Source of the DNA: Symsagittifera roscoffensis
Lineage: Eukaryota > Xenacoelomorpha > Acoela > Convolutidae
Direction of reading: 5' to 3'
Assembly (NCBI RefSeq): GCF_963678635.1
Contig: NC_087070.1
Span: 41,359,831 to 41,423,830 of the forward strand
Length of the DNA stretch: 64,000 nucleotides
Both the position numbers and the translations under genes were made by a program. Below the pieces are notes generated by a model. That model saw only the letters and a list, made by a program, of their open reading frames with translations. It was not told where the DNA came from and made no database searches. Of the stretch, positions 24,874 through 37,853 are shown piece by piece (position 1 is the stretch's first letter; every line of letters starts with the position of its first letter).

Positions 24874-26491
24874 GGGGCAGGGTTGTGTGGTCTATTCTAG
24901 TTTCAGATTATTTGCATCGCGTGGGGGCGAATACGAACAGCGCTCAACACACTCGCAGAAAGAGCACCCTGCGGGTGCTCTTTTTGCTCGAAAACTGTAA
25001 GTCGATTTAAATCTTTTAATTTACAAATTTTATCCTAAATTTAATTTTTTTTACTAGTTGTTCTTAGTTAAACTCCAATGATACCTCAAATCGTATTTCT
25101 GGCTGGCCATTTTTATAAGTGACTCTGTGGTTCGATCAGTTAACTACCAAATACATTTTGATTTACGAAATGGACTGTTTCAACGAAAACAAGTTTTCGG
25201 AAACAGTCCAAATTTTTAATTTTGATCCCAAATGAAAACAAAATGAAGTCAAATGCGTTGGTTAAACTAACGGATCCCAGCCCATGTCTTTGTGTTTATC
25301 AACTGTTCAAACACATAACAACTATATAAAAACTAGGTTAATAAAAAAATAAAACAAAACAAATAATCGAGAAAGAAATGAAAGTTTATCAAAAAAATGC
25401 AAAAAATTCGATTAATTCTTTTTTGATTAGTCTTGAAAACCTCAGTTTCAAAAATATGATACTTAAGAGGTCCGTTTTGACGCGTTATTAGAGTTTAGGC
25501 ACGTTTTGAGTTCGCAACCCACAATGAGCGATTAACTTTGATGTTTGTTTTACAAACACGGTTTTTTTCTACCACAATCAAAATTTCATTACTCTTGAAC
25601 CACTTGAGTAAAATAGATGAAAATTTTTGCATCAGAACTAACTTGTCAATGTTTATTGAGGTATATAAAAAATGTATCCAGTTAAATAGTTATTTTTTGG
25701 CTAATTTTTGAAAAAACTTAAAAAATTTGAAAAAACAATTTTTTCTTAGATTTGGCAATCAAAAAGTGCCTTCTATGATGGACCTGCAAAAAATTTGTTA
25801 TGAGGCCATAAGTTTGGCTCGTTAGTGTATACAAAATAGCTAATTGTTTATTATAAAAAAGTTTGGAAGAACTGTGATTTTTTGAAAAAAATAGAAAAAA
25901 ACGTGAAAAAATCAGTTTTTGGCGGGAAAATTCTCAAAAAATCAAAAGTCAAGTTTTCTCTCTCTTTACTTCAATGAACTAATTCGGCCACGACAATCAT
26001 TTTTTGTCATCAGTAAAACTGTCGAGAAATGACCGGAACATTGACTTTTCTGAAATTTGACAAAAAAGTTCGCCAAAAAACATCAAAAATCTCGAAAAAA
26101 TTGCAAAAAAAATTTTGCCAAAAAACACACCATTCGACTCCCTCAACTGTGCTAGTGTCCAAAAAAAACATCACTTTTTCTCATTTTCTCAACCAAAATT
26201 GAGTTATTGGGGCATTTTTGAAAAAAATCGTGATTTTGACCAAAAAAAACGCCTCTTTTTCCCCAAAAAGTGCAACTTATAACATTATTTCGGAAAAACG
26301 CCTTCCCAAGTTATATCTTAGAATTTTGTCTTCTACCTACATGCAAAGTTTGAAGAAATTTTATACTGCCGTTTTCGAGAACTTGAATAATTTTTTTCTT
26401 TTCCTAATTAGGTATTTTTTCTAGTTGACCGGCAAGGAAACCCTACCCTTGCCTAAAGGATTCACAAAGCCGGACCGCGACGACCACCTAG
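24874..26491 (+). repeat. Unit 16, family C (subtype with unit 6)
   Basis: It has the TCTAGTTTCAG cassette of unit 6. The base before the hairpin region reads CAACACACTCGC instead of CAACGCACTCGC. The palindrome is at 25172-25209. The E2F-type box is present near 25918. Confidence 0.93.
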
Positions 26492-28081
26492 TTGTCACTG
26501 TGGCCCCGCTAAATCAGTGACTTCTGATGATTAGATTCCGCGGGGGGCGGAGGAGGGGAACGCTAAACGCACTCGCAAAAGGAGCACCCTCCGGGTGCTC
26601 GTTTTTGCTCGAAAGTCTTCTGAAACGGTTTGGAACTGTAAGTATTGGAAGCAGTTACTTTTAAAACTTTCTGCATCTTTGTGCTCATAGTCAAAAGTGG
26701 TTTTCGAAAGCTTCTACAACACAATCTTGACATGATCTATCTCTAAATTAGCCTAAATAAAGTGATTTTACGCTTTTCAACGATTCTTGATGAGGACTGT
26801 CTCAACGAAAACAAGTTTTCGGAAACAGTCCTGGTAACTTAGTTTTGATCTCATTTTTGAGTCTATTGCCTTCAATTTGTGATTGGTAGGCTACTAAGGC
26901 TTATATTATGTCCTAAAAAGAATGAGTTTGTGTCAAAAAGATAAAAAGGAAAAGAAAAAAAAACATTAAAAAAAGTATCAAAAATTTCAAAAAAATTTAA
27001 AAATTGAACAATTTTTCCAAAAAACTTGGTTTTTTGTTTTGTCATAAAATAACAACAAATTGAGGTATAATGGACTTTGAATAGTCCATTTCGACTAGTT
27101 TTTACGATTCAAGCACATTTTAACTTAATAACAGCATTCAAAAAACCACTGGAAAGGGTTTTTTTTCCGCAAACGCCCTTTTTGACCACACCTACGAAAT
27201 CTATAACTTTTTATCTAACATTTATAAAGACTTCGGGTTTTTTGCATTGTAAAAAGCATCCTAGGGCTCACCTGTCGCATGCAAAAACCAACAATTTTTT
27301 TTTTTAATTTTTCCCGCAATTTCGAATTAGGGCGTTTTTTGGCAATTTTTTGTCTTTTTGGGCGGTAAAAAGACAAATTTAGAGACATCTGTCAAAAAAA
27401 CTGTCATCACATGATAGAAGCAGCTGGCCATGATAAATCAAATAGGGTCCTGATTGAGACCAAAACTGCCCTCTATTTGCCAGTGGGGAGAGGAAATTGA
27501 AAATTTTTATTTTTGGCGGGAAAATTTAAAATTTTTTAAAAAAACATTTATTCCACAAATAACGGCCTTAAGCTAATGTTGGCATGACACGCATTTTTTG
27601 CCTTCATAACTAGGGTCGATTTCTGCCGGGAACATTGTTTTTTCAAAAAAATGACCAAAATTTTTGTTGCATTTTTTCAAAAAAATCAAAATTTTGAGAA
27701 AAATAAAATTTCCAAATCCCACATATTTAGGCTCCCCAAACAGTCTACTTTCATCCATTCTCCATCAATATACCCCATTTCTTGAACCAAAACAGAGTTA
27801 ATAGGTGATTTTTATCAAAAAACGTGATTTTTACCATTTTTGCCCCCCATTTCCCTCTATAAGTCAACACATAACAAAATTTTGGCAAAACGGGGCAAAA
27901 GTGTATCCTTAGAATTTCCATACGGGGCTGCATGCAAAAAATTAGGGAATTCTGACCTCCAGTTTTCGAGAACACGACTTTTTCTGCATGAAAAGACTAA
28001 AAGGTAATTGTTCCTTCGAACCGACGGGGCCCCTTCCCCTGTCTCTACTGAACGCCATAGCCGGACGCGGCGGCCACCTAG
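26492..28081 (+). repeat. Unit 17, mosaic: family B body with family A end
   Basis: The cassette, the palindrome (26794-26831, arm GGACTGTCTC) and the first 1.2 kb are family B, with the E2F-type box near 27514. At about 27725-27785 the sequence changes to the family A 3' part (TTGAACCAAAACAGAG onward) and ends in the A tail. The switch lies in a block that A and B share (GGCTCCCCAAACAGTC and the bases after it). This is a clear recombinant unit. Confidence 0.92.
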
Positions 28082-29703
28082 GGGGCAGGGTTGTGTGGTC
28101 TATTCTCGACTTTAGTTACTTGCATTGCGTGGGGAAGAATACGAACAGCGCTCAACGCACTCGCAGAAAGAGCACCCTGCGGGTGCTCTTTTTGCTCGAG
28201 AACTGTAAGTCGATTTAAATCTTACATATTTCGTCCGAAATTTAACTTTTTTTCTAGTTGTTCTCAGTTAAACTCCCATGATACCTCAAATTGTATTCCT
28301 GGAAGGGCATTTTTATAATTCACTCTGTGGCTCGATCAATTAACTACCAAATACGTTTTGATTTACGAAATGGACTGTTTCAACGAAAACAAGTTTTCGG
28401 AAACAGTCCAAATTTTAAATTATGATCCCAAATACAAACAAAGAGAAATCTAATGCGTTGGTTAAACTTACAGAGCCCAGCCCATGTCTTTGTGTTTATT
28501 GACTGTTCAAACACATAACAACTATGTTAAAAACAATATTATTAAAATAAAAACAAAACAAATAATCGAGAAAGAAATTTAAGTTTATCAAAAAAATATG
28601 CAAAAAAAATCACTTATTTCTTTTTTTAAGTATCACAAAAACCTCAGTTTGAAAAAGATGATACCTGAGAGGCCCGTTTTGACGCGTTACTACAGTTTAG
28701 GCACGTTTTGACTTCGCAACTCACAATGATCGATTAACTTTTACGTTTGTTTTACAAACACGCTTTTTTTACCACAATCAAAATTTCATTACTTCTAAAC
28801 CTCTTGAACAAATTGATGAAAATTTTTGCATCAAAACTAACTTGTCAAGGGTTTTGAGGTATATAAAAATTGTCTCCAGTTAAATAATGATTTTTTGGCT
28901 AATTTTTGAAAAAACATTAAAAAATTTGACAAAAAAAAATTTTTTTTTTCAGATTTGGCGATCAAAAAGTGCCTTCTATGATGGACCAGCAAAAAATTTG
29001 TTTTTAGGTCATAAGTTTGGCTCACTAGGGTATACAAACTGGCAAAATGTTTATAATAAAAAAGTTTAGAAGAACAGTGATTTTTTGAAAAAAAAAGAAA
29101 AAAACGTAAAAAAATCAGTTTTTGGCGGGAAAATTCTCAAAAAATCAAAAATCAAGTTTTCTCTCTCTTTACTCCAATGAATTAATTCGGCCACGACAAT
29201 CATTTTTTGTGATCAGTAAAAATGTCGAAAAACGACCGGAACATTGACTTTTTTGAAATTTGACAAAAAACTTCAAAAAAACCGCAAAAAAACATCAAAA
29301 ATCTCGAAAAAATTGCTGAAAAAATTTTGGCAAACAATACACCATTCGATTCCCTTAACTGTGCTTGTGTCCAAAAAAAACATCACTTTTTCGCATTTTC
29401 TCAACCAAAATTGATTTATTGGGGCATTTTTGAAAAAAATCGTGATTTTGACCAAAAAAAACGCCCCTTTTTCCCCAAAAAGTGCAACTCATAACATTAT
29501 TTCGGAAAAACGCCTTCCCAAGTTATATCTTAGAATTTTGTCCTCTACCTACATGCAAAGTTTGAAGAAATTCTATACTGCCGTTTTCGAGAACTTGAAT
29601 AATTTTTTTTTTTTCCTATTTAGGTATTTTTTCTAGTTGACCGGCAAGGAAACCCTACCCTTGCCTAAAGGATTCACAAAGCCGGACCGCGACGACCACC
29701 TAG
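28082..29703 (+). repeat. Unit 18, family C
   Basis: It is of the unit 5 subtype, but with TTACTTGCATTGCG in the cassette, shared with unit 36. The palindrome is at 28372-28409. The hairpin loop is TGC. Confidence 0.93.
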
Positions 29704-31331
29704 TTGTCACTGTGGCCCCGCTATATCAGTGACTTTCGAAGGAGTAGTTTCCGCGGGGGGCGGAGCAGGGGAACGCTAAACGCACTCGCAAAAGGAGCAC
29801 CCTTCGGGTGCTCTTTTTTGCTCGAAAGTTTTCTGAAACGGTATCTGATGAACTTTGTAAGGTGTCACAAAAGCAACAACACAAAACATTCTGTATGTGA
29901 TTAGAAAAGGTCAAAAAAGATTTCTCATACTTTCAATGACTGAATCTACACCTGATCAGTCTCTAGAGAACTCCAAACCAAAGTAACTTATGTTTTTCAT
30001 TGATTCATGAAGAGGACCGTTCCAACGAAAACAAGTTTTCGGAAACAGTCCTCATATTTTTTTTCGAGCCCATTGTCAAGTACGCGGACTTTCAATTGTG
30101 ACTATTAGCTGAATTGGACTTGGAATTTTTCCCAAAAAGGTTAAGTTTGTCTCAAACTGATTAGAAGCAAAAGAAAAAAAAACATTTTTTTTTATTTGGA
30201 AAAAAAAGTTGAGTCAGAAACGTGAAAAAACCCTTTTTTCAAAAGTCATTAAAAGTAACTCCAATTGGCTTAAATCACTAGACTACAATATATGAACCTG
30301 TTCAGAATGGTTTTCAAGACCAAAGCCGTAAAATTTCCATATTTAGAGAAAAGGCAAAAAAAAACAACTTTTTGGTTAACTCAAAAAGTTAGATAAATCG
30401 GGTAAAGTCGTCTTCAAACCTATAGGATCGAGAAGTGATCTAAATAGGGTATATATATAGTGTCCTTGTTAGGTCGCATGCAAAAAACTAGAACAGTTTT
30501 GTTGGCCACTTCCGAAATTAAGACTTTTTTTCGAAATTTGGCCATTTTTATTTGTAGTAAAATAGTAGTAAAATAGCCGAGAAAAAAAATTGTAAAAACC
30601 ACAATTTTTATCCAATTTTGACGTTTAAATACTCTAGGCCTACTAAAATGTCTATGGCAAGCTCAAATAAGCCATCAAAAATCATTTTTTCTCACTTTTT
30701 AAAATTTTTGTTTTTTTGATATACAATGTTGAGTCAGAAACGTGAAAAATCAATTTTTTTCAAAAAGTCAAAATAAAGTGTTCCAATCAATTTATTTCAC
30801 TAAAACACACTTCATGAACCTGTTCAGAATGGTTTTTTGGGTTGAAGCCGAAAATTCATCTATTTTGAGAAAAGTGGAAAAAACACCTTTTTAGTTACAA
30901 AAAAACCATCATTTTTGTTGCAGTTTTTGAAAAAACTCAAATTTTTGAGAAAAAATTTTTTCTCAAACTTTCATATTTGGGCTCCCCAAACAGTCTACTT
31001 TCATCCATTCCTTGTCAATATACCCCATTTTTTGAACCAAAACAGAGTTAATAGGTGATTTTTATCAAAAAACGTGTTTTTTACCATTTTTGCCCCCCAT
31101 TTCCCTCTATAAGTCAACACATAACAAAATTTTGGCAAAACGGGGCAAAAGTGTATCCTTAGAATTTTAATACGGGGCTGCATGCAAAAAATTAGGGAAT
31201 TCTGACCTCCAGTTTTCGAGAACACGACTTATTCTCCATGAAAAGGGTAAAAGGTAATTGTTCCTTCGAACCGACGGGGCCCCTTCCCCTGTCTCTGCTG
31301 AACGCCATAGCCGGACGCGGCGGCCACCTAG
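29704..31331 (+). repeat. Unit 19, family A
   Basis: This is a standard A unit. Its variable window reads CTTTCGAAGGAGTAG, found in no other unit. The palindrome is at 30014-30051. Confidence 0.93.
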
Positions 31332-32957
31332 TTGTCACTGTGGCCCCGCTATATCAGTGACTGTTGACGAGTGGGTTCCGCGGGGGGCGGAGCAGGGGAA
31401 CGCTTAACGCACTCGCAAAAGGAGCACCCTTCGGGTGCTCTTTTTTGCTCGAAAGTTTTCTGAAAAGGTATCTGATGAACTTTGTAAGGTGTCACAAAAG
31501 CAACAACACAAAACGTTCTGTATGTAATTAGAAAAGGTCAAAAAAATTTCTCATACTTGCAATGACTGAATCTACACCTGATCAGTCTCTAGAGAACTCT
31601 AAACCAAAGTAACTTTTGTTTTTCAGTGATTCATGAAGAGGACCGTTCCAACGAAAACAAGTTTTCGGAAACAGTCCTCATATTTTTTTTCGAGCCCATT
31701 GTTAAGTACGTGAACTTTCAATTGCGAATTATAGCTGAATTGGACTTGGAATTTGTCCCAAAAAGGTTAAGTTTGTCTGAAATTGATTAGAAGCAAAAGA
31801 AAAAAAAAATTTTTTTTTTTGGAAAAAAAAAGTTGAGTCAGAAACGTGAAAAAATCCTTTTTTCAAAAGTCATAAAAAGTAGCTCCAATTTTCCTAAATC
31901 ACTAGGCTACAATATAAGAACCTGTTTAGGATGGTTTCCATGACCAAAGCCGTAAAATTTCCATATTTAGAGAAAAGGCAAAAAAAAACAACTTTTTGGT
32001 TAACTCAAAAAGGTAGATAAATCGGGTAAAGTCGTCTTCAAACCTATAGGATCGAAAAGTGATCTAAATAGGGTATATATGTAGTGTCCTTGTTTGGTCG
32101 CATGCAAAAAACTAGAACAGTTTTGTTGGCCACTTCCGAAATTAAGACTTTTTTTTCGAAATTTGGCCATTTTTATTTGTAGTAAAATAGTATTAAAATA
32201 GCCGAGAAAAAAAATTGTAAAAACCACAATTTTTATCCAATTTTGACGTTTAAATACTCTAGGCCTACTAAAATGTCTATGGCAAGCTCAAATAAGCCTT
32301 CAAAAATCATTTTTTCTCACTTTTTAAAATTTTAGTTTTTTTGATATACAATGTTGAGTCAGAAACGTGAAAAATCAATTTTTTTCAAAAAGTCAAAATA
32401 AAGTGTTCCAATCAATTTGTTTCACTAAAACACACTTTATGAACCTGTTCAGAATGGTTTTTTGGGTTGAAGCCGAAAATTCACCTATTTTGAGAAAAGT
32501 GGAAAAAACACCTTTTTAGTTACAAAAAAACCATCATTTTTGTTGCAGTTTTTGAAAAAACTCAAATTTTTGAGAGGAAAATTTTTTCTCAAACTTTCTT
32601 ATTTGGGCTCCCCAAACAGTCTACTTTCATCCATTCATTGTCAATATACCCCATTTTTTGAACCAAAACAGAGTTAATAGGTGATTTTTATCGAAAAACG
32701 TGTTTTTTACCATTTTTGCCCCCCATTTCCCTCTATAAGTCAACACATAACAAAATTTTGGCAAAACGGGGCAAAAGTGTATCCTTAGAATTTCAATACG
32801 GGGCTGCATGCAAAAAATTAGGGAATTCTGACCTCCAGTTTTCGAGAACACGACTTATTCTGCACGAAAGGTAATATAGGTAAATGTTCTTTCGAACCGA
32901 CGGGGCCCCTTCCCCTGTCTCTACTGAACGCCATAGCCGGACGCGGCGGCCACCTAG
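31332..32957 (+). repeat. Unit 20, family A, near-identical twin of unit 13
   Basis: See unit 13. The two copies are 11.35 kb apart and have different right-hand neighbours. The palindrome is at 31640-31677. The end is of the GAAAGGTAATATAGG type. Confidence 0.93.
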
Positions 32958-34589
32958 TTGTCACTGTGGCCCCGCTAAGTAAGTGACTTTTTTTTGACGA
33001 GTGGGTTCCGCGGGGGGCGGAGCAGGGGAACGCTTAACGCACTCGCAAAAGGAGCACCCTTCGGGTGCTCTTTTTTGCTCGAAAGTTTTCTGAAACGGTA
33101 TCTGATGAACTTTGTTAGGTGTCACAAAAGCAACAACAAAAAACTTTCTGTATGTGATTAGAAAAGATCAAAAAAGATTTCTCATACTTTCAATGACTGA
33201 ATCTACACCTGATAAGTCTCTAGAGAACTCTAAACCAAAGTAACTTATGTTTTTCAGTGATTCATGAAGAGGACCGTTCCAACGAAAACAAGTTTTCGGA
33301 AACAGTCCTCATATTTTTTTTCGAGCACATTGTAAAGTACGTGGACTTTCAATTGTGACTAATAGCTGAATTGGACTTGGAATTTGTCCCAAAGAGGTTA
33401 AGTTTGTCTCAAATTGATTAGAAGCAAAAGAAAAAATAAAAAAAATTTTTATTTGGAAAAAAAAGTTGAGTCAGAAACGTGAAAAAACCCTTTATTCAAA
33501 AGTCACTAAAAGTAGCTCCAATTGGCTTAAATCACTAGACTACAATATATGAACCTGTTCAGAATGGTTTTCAAGACCAAAGCCGTAAAACTTCCATATT
33601 TAGAGAAAAGGCAAAAAAAACACGTTTTTGGTTAACTCAAAGAGGTAGATAAATCGGGTAAAGTCGTCTTCAGACCTATAGGATCGAGAAGTGATCTAAA
33701 TAGGGTATATATGTAGTGTCCCTGTTAGGTCGCATGCAAAAAACTAGAACAGTTTTGTTGGCCACTTCCGAAATTAAGACTTTTTTTTCGAAATTTGGCC
33801 ATTTTAATTTGTAGTAAAATAGTAGTAAAATAGCCGAGAAAAAAAATTGTAAAAACCATAATTTTTATTCAATTTTGACGTTTAAATACTCTATACGTAC
33901 TAAAATGTCTATGGCAAGCTCAAATAAGCCATCAAAATTCATTTTTTCTCACTTTTTAAAATTTTTGTTTTTTTGATTTACAATGTTGAGTCAGAAACGT
34001 AAAAAATCAATTTTTTTCAAAAAGTCAAAATAAAGTGATCCGATCAATTTGTTTCACTAAAACACACTTTATGAACCTGTTCAGAATGTGTTTTTGGGTT
34101 AGAGCCGAAAATTCACCCATTTTGAGAAAAGTGGAAAAAACACCTTTTTAGTTACAAAAAAACCATCATTTTTGTTGCAGTTTTTGGAAAAAATCATATT
34201 TTTGAGGAAAAAAAATTTTCTCAAACCTTTATATTTAGGCTCCCCAAACAGTCTACTTTCATCCATTTATTGTCAATATACCCCATTTTTTGAACCAAAA
34301 CAGAGTTAATAGGTGATTTTTATCAAAAAACGTGTTTTTTACCATTTTTGCCCCCCATTTCCCTCTATAAGTCAACACATAACAAAATTTTGGCAAAACG
34401 GGGCAAAAGTGTATCCTTAGAATTTCAATACGAGGCTGCATGCAAAAAATTAGGGAATTCTGACCTACAGTTTTCGAGAACAGGACTTATTCTCCATGAA
34501 AAGGGTAAAAGGTAATTGTTCCTTCGAACCGACGGGGCCCCTTCCCCTGTCTCTGCTGAACGCCATAGCCGGACGCGGCGGCCACCTAG
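32958..34589 (+). repeat. Unit 21, family A, near-identical twin of unit 7
   Basis: See unit 7. The two copies are 22.7 kb apart. The palindrome is at 33271-33308. Both twins are followed by an A2 unit, but those A2 units (8 and 22) are clearly less alike than the twins themselves. Confidence 0.93.
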
Positions 34590-36228
34590 ATAGGTCAGTG
34601 ACCTGCGGTGCATGGGTGTTATGGGCTTGATTCGTCAGCATTGGCCTGGGGGCCGTTAGCTTCAAGACATGTGGCACTCGCAGAAAAAGAGCACCCGAAG
34701 GGTGCTCTTTTTCTGCTCGAATGTCTTGTGAAACGGTATCTGATGAACTTTGTAGGGTGTTTTAAAAGCAACATGACAAAACTTTCTGTATCTGATCAGT
34801 AATGGTCAAAAAAGATTTATGACACTTTCAATGACTGAAGCTACACCTGATCAGTCTCTAGAGAACTCTAAAACAAAGTAACTTATATTTTTCAGTGACT
34901 CATGAAGAGGACTGTTTCAACGAAAACAAGTTTTCGGAAACAGTCCTAATGTTTTTCTTGGAGCTCATTTTTAAGTACGTGGACTTTCAATTGTGACTAA
35001 TAGTTGAATTAGACTTGGAATTTGTCCCAAAAAGTTAAGTTTGTCTCAAATTGATTAGAAGCAATAGAAAAAAAAAAAACTTTTTTTTATTTGACCAAAA
35101 TACTTGAGTCAGAAACGTGAAAAATTCCTTTTTTTTCAAAAAGTCATGAGAAGTAGTTCAATTTGCATTAAATCACTAAACTAGAATAATTGAACCTGTT
35201 CAGATTGGTTTTCACGAACAAAGTCGTAAAATTTCCATATTTAGAGAAAAGGCAAAAAAACACCTTTTTGGTTAACTGAAAAAGGTAGATAAATCGGATA
35301 AAGTCGTCTTCAAACCTATAGGACCGAAAAATGATGTAATTGAGGTATATATGTAGTGTCCCTTGTAAGGTCACATGCAAAAAGGTGAAACAATTGGGGC
35401 GGCCACTTCAGAAAACCAGACTATTTTTCGGACTTTGGCCATTTTTATTTGTAGTAAAGTAGTCGTAAGTTACCAGAGAAAAAAAAATTGTAAAAACCAA
35501 AATTTTTATCCAATTTTGACAATTAAATACTCTATACCTACTAAAATGGCTATGGCAAGCTCAAATATGCCATCAAAACTCATTTTTTCTCACTTTTTAA
35601 ATTTTTTGTTTTTTTGATATAAAATGTTGAGTCAGAAACGTGAAAAATCAGTTTTTTTCAAAAAGTCAAAAAAAGTTGTTCCAATCAATTTGTTTCACTA
35701 AAACACAATTTTTCAGCCTGTTCAGAATGGTTTTCATGTTTAAAGCTGAAACTTTACACATTTTGAGAAAAGTGGAAAAAATAACTTTTTAGTTACAAAA
35801 AAACCATCATTTTTGTTGCATTTTTTGAGAAAACTCAAATTTTTAAGAAAAACAAATTTTCTTTAACCTACATAATTGGGCTCCTAAAACAGTCTACTTT
35901 CATCCATTCTTCATCAAATTACCCCAATTTGTTAACCAAAATAGAGTTACTGAGCCATTTTTACCAAAAAACGTGGTTTTTCCCTGTTTTTCCCCATTTT
36001 TCCCACTATAAGTCAACGCATAACAAAATTTTGGGAAAACGGAGCAAAAGTGTATCCTTAGAATTGCATTTTAGGCCCACATGCCAATTTTTATCGAATT
36101 CTATCCCGACAATTTTGAGATCAGCACTTTTTCCGAGCAAATAGTCATACCGTTATAATTCTTTGGCCGTTCGGGGCCCCTACCCCAAACTCACTAAACA
36201 AAGACGCCGAAGGCGGACGGCCACCTAG
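34590..36228 (+). repeat. Unit 22, family A2
   Basis: The cassette reads TTATGGGCTTGATTCG and GGGGGCCGTTAGC. The palindrome is at 34909-34946. It carries several private changes relative to units 15, 24 and 34, including GGTGTTTTAAAAGC in place of GGTGTCACAAAAGC. Confidence 0.93.
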
Positions 36229-37853
36229 GGGGCAGGGTTGTGTGGTTTTTTATTGTTTCAAGGTATTTGCATTGCGGGTAGGCGAAAAGGAACAGCGCTC
36301 AACGCACTCGCAGAAAGAGCACCCTGCGGGTGCTCTTTTTGCTCGAAAACTAAGTCAAATTAAATCTTTTAATTTACATAATTTGTCCTAATTTCAATTT
36401 TTTTTACTAGTTGTTCACAGATAAACTCCCATGATACCTCAAATTGTATTCCTGTCAGGGCATTTTTTAAAAGTCACTCTCTGGCTTGATCAATTAACTA
36501 CCAAATACAGTTTGATTTACGAAATGGACTGTTTCAACGAAAACAAGTTTTCGGAAACAGTCCAAATTTGTAATTATGATCCCAAATAAAAACAAAGAGA
36601 AATCTAATGCATTGGCTAAACTAACACAACCCAGCCCTTGTCTTTTTATTTGTCGACTGTTCAAACACATAACAACAATGTTAAAAACTAAGTTATTAAA
36701 ATTAAAACAAAACAAATAATCGAGAAAGAAATGAAAGTTTATCATAAAAGTATGCAAAAATTCGATTAGTTATTTTTTGCTTTGTCATGAAAACCTCAGT
36801 TTCAACAAAATGATACTTGAGAGTCCAGTTTTGACGCGTTACTACAGCTCAGGTACGTTTTGAATTCGCAACCCACAATGATCGATTAACTTTGATGTTT
36901 GTTTTACAAACATGGTTTTTTTTACCACAATCAAATTTCATAACTTTTGAACCACTCGAGTAAAACAGATGAAATTTTTTGCATCAGAACTAATTTATCA
37001 AGGGTTTTTGACGTATATAATAAATGTATCCAGTTATTTAGTTTTTTTTTGGAAAATTTTTGAAAAAAATTAAAAATTTTGAAAAATTATTTTTTTTTTC
37101 AGATTTGGCGTTCAAAAAGTGCCTCCTATGATGGGCCAGCAAAAAATTTGTTTTGAGGCCATAAGTTTGTATCATTAGAGTATACAAACTGGCAAAATGT
37201 TTATAATAAAAAAGTTTAGAGGAACAGTGATTTTTTGAAAAAAAGAGAAAAAAACGTGAAAAAATCAGTTTTTGGCGGGAAAATTCTCAAAAAATCAAAA
37301 ATCAAGTTTTCTCTCTACTTACTCCAATAAATTAATTCGGCCACGACAATCATTTTTTGTGACCAGTAAAAATGTCGAAAAACGACCGCAACATTGACTT
37401 TTTTGAAATTTGACAAAAAACTTCAAAAAAACCGCAAAAAAACATCTAAAATCTCGAAAAAATTGCATAAAAAATTTTGCCAAAAAATACACCATTCGAC
37501 TCCCTCAACTGTGCTAGTGTCCAAAAAAAACATCACTTTTTCGCATTTTCTCAACTAAAATTGAGTTATTGGGGCATTTTTGAAAAAAATCGTGATTTCG
37601 ACCAAAAAAAACGCCCCTTTTTCCCCAAAAAGTGCAACTCATAACATTATTTCGGAAAAACGCCTTCCCAAGTTATATCTTAGAATTTTGTCCTCTACCT
37701 ACATGCAAAGTTTGAAGAAATTCTATACTGCCGTTTTCGAGAACTTGAATAATTTTTTTATTTTCCTAATTAGGTATTTTTTCTAGTTGACCGGCAAGGA
37801 AACCCTACCCTTGCCTAAAGGATTCACAAAGCCGGACCGCGACGACCACCTAG
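36229..37853 (+). repeat. Unit 23, family C (subtype with unit 25)
   Basis: The cassette reads CAAGGTATTTGCATTGCG, shared only with unit 25. The two are near identical and flank A2 unit 24. The palindrome is at 36526-36563. The E2F-type box is present near 37274. Confidence 0.93.
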
